Shown in pieces: positions 57,301 to 64,000 of a DNA stretch of 64,000 nt. Origin of the DNA: Chrysoperla carnea. Its lineage: Eukaryota > Arthropoda > Insecta > Neuroptera > Chrysopidae. The stretch lies in contig NC_058338.1 of assembly GCF_905475395.1 (NCBI RefSeq), positions 35,594,935-35,658,934 of the forward strand. Direction: 5' to 3'. How positions within the stretch are numbered: position 1 is the stretch's first letter; the number at the start of each line of letters is the position of its first letter. Both the position numbers and the translations under genes were made by a program. The notes under the pieces are model-generated. The model was not told where the DNA came from. It worked only from the letters and a program-made list of their open reading frames with translations, and searched no databases.

Positions 57301-58516
57301 AGTTTGAAGTATGTATTCATCATAACTGTGGTGTCCCACGGAAAGTCTTCATTTCAAAATTAATAATTAACTTTGCGCTACTTTGCATCTTATATTGAAT
57401 TATTAATTTTCATATAAATATTCTTACGTAATGAATTTTCTTGATTCAGAAAAAAACAGCTAGAATCTGAAATTAACCCATGCTGTAATAGTATTGGTTG
57501 ACCTCGGTGTGTGGGATCCGTTTCTCCTTTGCTGTGGGGTATTCGGTGTATTGTTAAAATAAAACCATCATCCGTGATAATTGTGTGAGCTTCACTTGGA
57601 TAACCATATTTTGCAATTAATGCTGGCTGAAAAATAAATTGAAAAGCATTTTACAATTAGTGCTTTTTAATGTATTCTTCCGGTTTCTGAACGAATAAAA
57701 TATGATAAAATTCTGGAAAATTCACTTGTGGGTGTTATAAAACCGTTATAGGATCGCTTTTGTGTCTTTCTGTCCGCCCGTTTATCACAGCCTAATTTCT
57801 TCGAATTTACTTGACGAAAAAATTAAATCCAGTACGCTATCAATTGAGATTGGGGGCCCATTCACGGACGTATCGGCCATCAAGGGACCCCGCATCGGCC
57901 AAAGGCCCAAGAGAAAGGTCTAGAAATTTTCAACCTATCTTTTATAATTTTATAGGCAATGAAAAAACTATGATTGTTAGACAAAAGTTATATTTTCATG
58001 AGGAATATGTTTTATATTTAAAGTTTTGTTTTATCTTTTACAATTTATAAAATGGGCTATACATGACCCATAAGACTTGTGTTGCTCGTTTGGGAACTCG
58101 TTCTAAGTACTCTAAAATTTCAGTTATCTTTTTTCTTGTTTGAATTATCGTAAGGATAAGGACAGAGAGACGGACAAACAACGTAAAACTAATTAGACTA
58201 AATATATATATATATATATAGAATAATTATTTAATGCTCAATAACTTCGTACAGTTTGTTACAAAATTAACAAAATAAGTCATAAAAATCTGTAAATTAA
58301 TAATAACTTTGGTCAATTAAAAATAGTTTATCTACTTATTATAATTTTTTATTAATAAAAAAAGATAAATAAATAAATACTTACAGTTTTCAATTTTACA
58401 TCCACATCAGTAATTGTTGGACTTTTCGAATCAATCATAGAAATAGTTAATAATAAAACATACAATGTTTGTAATAATAACACAAAACTTGAATTGAATT
58501 TAAATGTTTGTTTCAT
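54305..58516 (-). CDS. Acid lipase 2 (lipase 3-like, alpha/beta hydrolase)
   Basis: Minus-strand exons 58516..58385, 57626..57428, 56751..56390, 55735..55580, 54767..54540 and 54457..54305 give 409 residues. The ATG at 58516 is chosen because it starts a clear signal peptide (MKQTFKFNSSFVLLLQTLYV); the frame extends upstream only with a TTG. Key parts: YGYPSEAHTIITDDGFILTI, QPILLQHGLISDSS, SDAGYDVWLSNIRATT, nucleophile elbow GHSMGT (Ser about 181), Asp in CGQNDW (about 353) and His in FNHGDF (about 384). Compared with many acid lipases NARG reads NIRA here. Exons 2-4 and 6 have exactly the lengths found in lipase 1. Likely a secreted or lysosomal neutral-lipid hydrolase. Poly(A) signal at 54271-54276. 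Confidence 0.94.
56868..57167. mobile_element. MITE with about 110-bp inverted arms (family M)
   Basis: Left AATAGTTTAAAAATACTAAAA..GAACTAAAAAGTAGAAAATAAT..CATTTTATCGTAAAAAACGTGG and its reverse complement at the right end, with moderate mismatches, enclose a short loop. It lies in lipase 2 intron 56752-57427. Shares CTAAAAAGTAGAAAATAAT with the element at 49712-50009. Confidence 0.8.
57840..57925 (+). other. GC-rich patch in lipase 2 intron 1
   Basis: The stretch with GGGGGCCCATTCACGGACG and AAGGGACCCCGCATCGGCC is far richer in G and C than its surroundings, in intron 57627-58384. No tRNA or rRNA fold was recognised. It may be part of an inserted element. Confidence 0.4.
58055..58200 (-). 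repeat. Dispersed (CCGT)n-type repeat, copy D (reverse)
   Basis: In reverse complement: CTAATTAGTTTTACGTTGTT, TCCGTCTCTCTGTCC, ACGATAATTCAAACAAG, AGAGTACTTAGAACGAGTTC and ACGAGCAACACAAGTC, the family order with moderate divergence. It lies in lipase 2 intron 1. A short (TA)n tract follows at about 58204-58222. Confidence 0.6.
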
Positions 58517-61500
58517 ATTAGAATATGAGCACAATGGTTTACTTAAGTATTTATTAATTAAAATTGAACTTGATTGGATTGTTTTGAATGTAATATAATA
58601 TTTTCCAATTAAAGTATTTATTTTATAAGGAAATATGTTAAATTATTTATTTGTACGTCATCTTATATTATTGAATATTATGATATATTTTTAAATATTT
58701 TAAAAACGTTTGAAACATGTGTGAATAATAATACTAAATACTAAAAAAAATTAAAAAAAACTTTGTTAAGTGGATAAGTAACTCCCATATTAAAGGTTCA
58801 GATAAAAAATACCGGGTGTTTATAATAAATGGTCATCATTCAAAGAGGTGGTAGGATACGCAGAGGGGAACATTTTGGTATAAAGAACATTTAGTGATAA
58901 GCACGACCAAAATGAAAACTTATATTTGACTATCTTCGTTTAACAAACTTTTTGTAATGGGTTTATCATCTTTGTGTGACTCATTGCTCTTCGTCTGGCA
59001 TGTCTTATTTGGTCTTGCATGTATGTAAGAGCAAGATCAAAGACTACAGAGGTAATTATTAAGATAGTCAAATTTGTCTTGTTTTGGTCTTTATGCTTAT
59101 TATTAGAACATGTGCCCGAAAAAACCTATAAATGGGTAGGTTGTGCATGCAGACCTTTCACCAAATTAGTAACCAGTAACGTATCCTATTATTTTAAAAG
59201 AGTAATTACGATTAGCTAATTCGTACTGGTGATACCACATTGTAGTAGAAATGCGTATTTAGGAAATATCAGAGTGATGTAGGAAGTTATGGAAAAAATC
59301 GAAATTTAATTCCTTCAATTGAATGTATGATTTACAAAATGATGACATTCTTTAAATTCGTTTTTAGAAAAATTTTCTTAATTAAACGACTCTATTACGA
59401 ATTAAATAAAGCCCTTTTTTACTACAAAACTCAAGTACCTAATTGTAAAATAAAAGGCCGATAAAATTGTTTTGATTAAAGGAAGGTTATCTGATTTAAA
59501 CTCCCCACACTCTACGCCAATGAATAGGTATTTATCTAAATTTGATATGGATTTTCTAATCTAATAAAAATGTTTCCTCATTGATCAAAGTTGCATACAA
59601 ATTTAAATAAAGAAGGTAAGTTTATTTTGCTCGGTTTATTTTTAAGTGCACTATATGTACCAGACTTACGGAGCACTCTGTATAATTGTAATGCACTCAT
59701 ATCTGCTCAGTATACAGATTACAGACTTTAGACATACATTATATCGTGCAATTTTAGTTAGAAGTTTTTTACACATATTAAGACTTTGCATTTGATTTAA
59801 TGGTTTGAATTTGTATTTTTCCACTTAAAAACTGGAAACTCCCAGCTTTTAAAAAATTCCCGAAAAGAGTGCAGTTTTTTTTAAAACTTATAATGACAAA
59901 AGGGTGTCCCAAATAATATGTAGATAGTATTTAATACTAGCCGTTTCCCACCCGCTTCACTATACAGGCAGTTAAATTTTAAATAATAATTACCGTTTCT
60001 TACACATTTTAGAGATAAAGATAAAGCTTTGTACGATAGAAGTGTGATAGTAACGCAATATTAACGTACTTATGCAATTGTCCAACTCGTGCTACACAAT
60101 AGTTGCCCAAATTTCACATGCGTACGTTAATAATGTTCTTATGCCAATTGCATTGTAATTGGCAATTCTCATTAATTTTCATGCAAATGACTTGAAACTT
60201 TTTTCATTTTCATGGGTTATACAGTACTTTAAAAAGTGTACAATATACTTTTTTCAAAAAATATCTCATTTTTCTATTATTTGACGTTAAATACTCCAAA
60301 TTTTAATCACCAATGAGTCGGAAAGTATTGCCTTTTCGAAATGTTTTAGTGACACATTTTGCTTAGAATTCATTCCTATATCGATTCCTGTTGTCATTTT
60401 CAGCATAAATTTTTTCCACCCACGAGTATGGGTCACTCCCATCCCCTAGTTCGACCTGGTCCTTGGTCGAACGGTCCTAGTATCGGTACACGTCTACAAG
60501 AAATAAATGGAAATTTTGTGGGTGTCTTCCAGAATCGAATGCAAGATTCTATCTATATACATTTTACTACAGGTTTTTCAATTTACATAGATTCCGGTGT
60601 TAAATTATGTATATATACTATGTTGTTCATCTCGGTATAGCGTTAGTTTATGGCTCTATGAATTGAAAATCTGAAAATAAGATAACAGGAATATTTTTTT
60701 TGTCATGTAGATGATACCTGCCATCCATTCCGAAATTTCCATTTTCGATTTTTATTTCGTCATAAATTTATGTATATATACATTTCAACAATTTTTATGA
60801 TCATGCAAATTTTCGAATTTTTTTATATTCATATTGGATGTAACATGGATTTACAAATAATTGACTTTTTCATCCAAATCTGCACACTCTCTCCAAACTG
60901 TCTCAAAAATGACTCAATTCTGGCAAAAATTTTACTTTGGTAACAGATATTTATTGACGGTAGGTAAATTATGGTCATAATTATTAGGACTGATCTTCAT
61001 AAACGAAAAAAAAAAGGAAATTAACTTAAAATGATAATTTGAGTTTGCGGTTCTCAGGCTCTAATGAAATGGGCCGACTCCGCCACTTAGTATTGAAATA
61101 CGCCACTCTCGCGTCTAATTACAATTAATGGATAAATTATTGGTACGAGTCCGCTATCTTTGAATAGCACCAAAATAAAACGTTAAAGCTTTTACATAGG
61201 CTTTGTACTGTTTATCATACAGGATCCTAGAATGACTAATAGTGATATGACCCAATGCAAAGGTCATATCACTCAGCTATCTAACTCTAATTTAAAGGAA
61301 ATATAACATGTTTATGTATTGATTGTATTCAACTGAAATGACAACACTATGGCAGTGTATAATATGTACTATATTGTGTCTTATCACTCATATCTATTTC
61401 TCACAGTTCCGTAAAAAATTGCTATAAATGTAAATAAATACAAAAATATGTAATAATGATTCATATTTTAATTACGATACAATTTTGTTGACTAATTGTT

Positions 61501-62453
61501 CAATAACAGAACTATTTTTAACTTCATATTTTGAATCATCATATCATAGTGTGATCGCTTTAAAGTGAAAAAATATATATGTAAAAGTGTTCGATTTCCA
61601 CAAATTGAACAGAATTATCCGGGGAAAATTCTATTTTTGAAATTTTTAAAGCTTTTTATATCCTTACAGATCTTTAAAAAAAATCAGTATTTGTAGGAAG
61701 TGCTTTTTAGGGGTTGTAACTTTCCAGTAGCTCCATTCTCTTTTATGCCGAAAAATTATGGAATTTCGTGGTTCTTGAGGGTTTGAAAATCAGTATGTAG
61801 GTTGAGTTAATGTGAAGAATGTGCTTTTTGGGATCCAATCTTCTATGAGGTTTGTGCGCCTCCAAGACTCTTCCAAATTGAGCTAGTGAATTGTTGCGAT
61901 TATAAGGCTTTGCGCAACTTTAAAGTTTTCCCAAATTGAGCTAAAATCATCAATTAATTTAAATAAAGTGCCTTTTAGTATTGTATAAGTCGCCGGCCGT
62001 TTTCCCTATATACTCGGGACAATTTAGGTTTTTAGCTTAAATAACGAAAAAAAATGTAAAGCTTCAAATATCTGCATCCGCGGTTGTCAAAGATTCACAA
62101 ACACGACATATCTTTTTCAAGCTCAACCCTTTTAACCCAAGTTACACTGATAGCTTATACACCTTCATTAAATTTTTTATTTTTTTAATTGAGTCACGAT
62201 TAAGAAGTAAATTTCCCACCCATTTATTGATTTTTGCCCAAAAATGTCCCATAATTACTGTTTTCATAAATGAACTACCCTGTTTGTAATTACCATCCTG
62301 GATATATATTTTGCTTGATTATATCAACACTCATGTTCCCATACAACGTAGTTTATACAAAGTAATTATATAACTTGTTTTATGTTACTACAGTTTTAAT
62401 TTTGAAAGCTTGATGAATATTGATTATTGAATACAATTATTTTACATCAAAAA
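58517..62453. other. Spacer between lipase 2 and lipase 3
   Basis: About 3.9 kb: lipase 2 promoter side at the left, lipase 3 3' end at the right. It has a mobile-element-like start CCGGGTGTTTATAATAAATGG at 58813, a LINE-like start fragment at 59936, short hairpins (60449-60472, 61241-61273) and otherwise AT-rich sequence. The 93-codon frame at 60359-60640 has no recognisable homology and is not called. Confidence 0.5.
61241..61273. repeat. Perfect 12-bp-stem hairpin
   Basis: AGTGATATGACC (61241-61252) and GGTCATATCACT (61262-61273) pair perfectly around a 9-base loop. Isolated; function unknown. Confidence 0.7.
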
Positions 62454-64000
62454 TTAATAAATTAGATGCTGAGAAAATTTGTGTATATCACCCAATAATT
62501 GATTGTATAACAATTTTGAAACGTCTTTTGCCCAAAGAAAATCACCATGGTTAAATTTCTCATACGGTATTACATAATTTGTTAGTTTTCTTGGAACTTC
62601 CATCCAAAAACGATTCACATCCTAATATTATAAGTATATAACAAATACATTAGTTATATTTATTTTTAGTCATGTTCTAATAATTACCTGAAGCTGTGAT
62701 CGCCAATCGCTTTTGCCACAATAAATAGCTATTGGCACGGTAATTTTACTAATGTTATATAAAGGTGGTCTCTTTGAGCCATACCGAATTTTATTTTCCT
62801 CTTCACCATAATCAAAATATCCAAAATCACCAGAATTAATTTGCTGTCCGTAATGGACAGTAACTTTTATTGACGTACTCGAAGGTAAATGGCCATATAC
62901 ATTATATAATGTTTTCTAAAAAAGAAGAATATGTTACTTAATCAGGAATTTTATAAATTTACAGTTTAAATAGAAAATTTGTGAAAACAGATTTAATGCT
63001 TACCATTGTCAATTGTGGTACATCGAAACCAGATCCTAGAAATAAAATTATACGGCATACTGAAGACAAATAACTGCTACAAACATTCACAATAAGTTTC
63101 CGATAATTATGAATATTAGCAAAAACTGCTGCACTTCCTCCCATTGCTTTTCGAAGATTCTTAAAAGACGAAAATTAAATATTAAATACATTATAGCTAT
63201 ATATAATGAATATGTTATGCTTGCTTTTAGTGGGATCTCTAGAGGCTTTCACTTCCGGAAAAATTCGGGGAAGCCATTAGTTTTGAGAAAATCTATATCT
63301 CTGATCATATCAGAAATCTCATACTAAAAGTTATAAAAAATAGTTTTTCCGCGTAATTTTCAAGTTTTGTATAAGTGAGTAAGTTTGGAAACGTCCAGAA
63401 ATTTTGAGGAAGTGAGAATATTTTAGATATTTCAAGAAAATTGCCCTTAAAAATTAAGCTAACCCTCTTTTTTTTTTAAGAAATAGTATATTACGATCCT
63501 AGGCCAGAAAGTTGGATTTCTTGGCTTCGCCTCAGCCTTGCCTCAGCTTTATATCACAGACGACAAGCGATAATTTTTACTCTCGGTAATATCAGATACT
63601 ATTCTCATACTACTTATGAGATATCTTCAATCATCCCGTTAAATTTGACTTTTTTTTCAAGGTCATAAACAAGGCAAAGTCTTACATTTTTTTTTACAAA
63701 TATGTTTTTTATAAGCCCATTTTACCAATCACCCACCACCTACCAATGATACCTAAATTAAAAAATAAACTTCAGAATAACTTACAAAAAGGAACCTAGT
63801 GAAAAATGCAATCAATTTTGTGGGTCCTTTCATATGATTAACATATACGACTGGTGCCAAAGCAAACATGGCCTTTACGTATCGATTGTATTCTGGTTTT
63901 GAAGCCATTAATGCAAAAAATGTAGTTGTACCCATTGAATAGCCAATGTATAAAATATTACCAGTTTGATTGGTCATTTTACCAACAATTTCTAATGTTC
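62454..64000 (-). CDS. Acid lipase 3, 3' part (runs off the right edge)
   Basis: Minus-strand exons: 63786 to beyond 64000, 63159..63004, 62915..62688 and 62621..62454 (stop TAA at 62456-62454). They match the last four exons of lipases 1 and 2, with identical lengths for two of them (156 and 228) and a longer last exon (168; extra SQHLIY-type tail). Visible catalytic parts: nucleophile elbow GYSMGT in place of GHSMGT (Ser codon 63938-63936), Asp in CGKSDW and His in FNHGDF, so the triad is kept. It is closest to lipase 2 (YVIPYEKFNHGDFLWAKDV versus YVIPYDNFNHGDFIWAKDV). Signal peptide and first two exons lie outside the window. Confidence 0.94.

Noticed and set aside
59019-59219. 66-codon frame near a CCGGGTGTTT start
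   Set aside because: Could be part of an old mobile element, but too short and without a recognisable domain to call.
60359-60640. 93-codon open frame between lipases 2 and 3
   Set aside because: No recognisable domain, low-complexity AT-rich second half, no splice partners; chance frame is more likely.

Overview
The window is AT-rich nuclear DNA of an insect. This rests on GT/AG-spliced genes with short exons, an extradenticle homeodomain gene, a low-complexity cuticle-type protein, expanded acid-lipase genes, and many short inverted-repeat elements in introns and spacers. I could not place the order. No viral or retroviral remnant, CRISPR array or bacterial sequence was recognised.

Layout. 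1-662: 3' exons of an alanine/proline/glycine-rich structural protein (+). 663-11483: about 10.8 kb without a supported gene, holding SINE-like, tandem and fold-back repeats. 11484-21968: a neprilysin-type (M13) zinc metallopeptidase (+), 12 exons recovered, 5' end missing. 22962-25992: AP-3 complex mu subunit (-), 8 exons, complete. 26924-27603: NDUFB8 subunit of mitochondrial complex I (+), head-to-head with AP-3 mu. 28671-32684: an FKBP15/WAFL-like coiled-coil protein (+) without the peptidyl-prolyl isomerase domain. 34556-38372: a ZGPAT-like CCCH/G-patch protein (+). 40620-41708: extradenticle (-), one uninterrupted reading frame. 44736-64000: three acid-lipase genes (-) in tandem, the third running off the right edge.

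The genes do not form one pathway. AP-3 mu (lysosome-related sorting), the FKBP15-like protein (endosome/actin transport in vertebrates) and the lipases (lysosomal or secreted neutral-lipid hydrolysis) touch endolysosomal biology, but nothing here shows a functional cluster. The lipases do form a gene family array: their internal exon lengths are the same or nearly so, which points to tandem duplication.

Mobile DNA is all of the plain DNA-transposon, MITE, SINE or LINE kind. The clearest are a hAT remnant with an 8-bp target duplication in a ZGPAT intron and an 885-bp element with 95-bp perfect terminal inverted repeats in a neprilysin intron. I found no convincing new biological system. The best leads are an Asp-rich insertion in the peptidase, the lost isomerase domain of the FKBP15-like protein, and several unclassified inverted-repeat families shared among introns.
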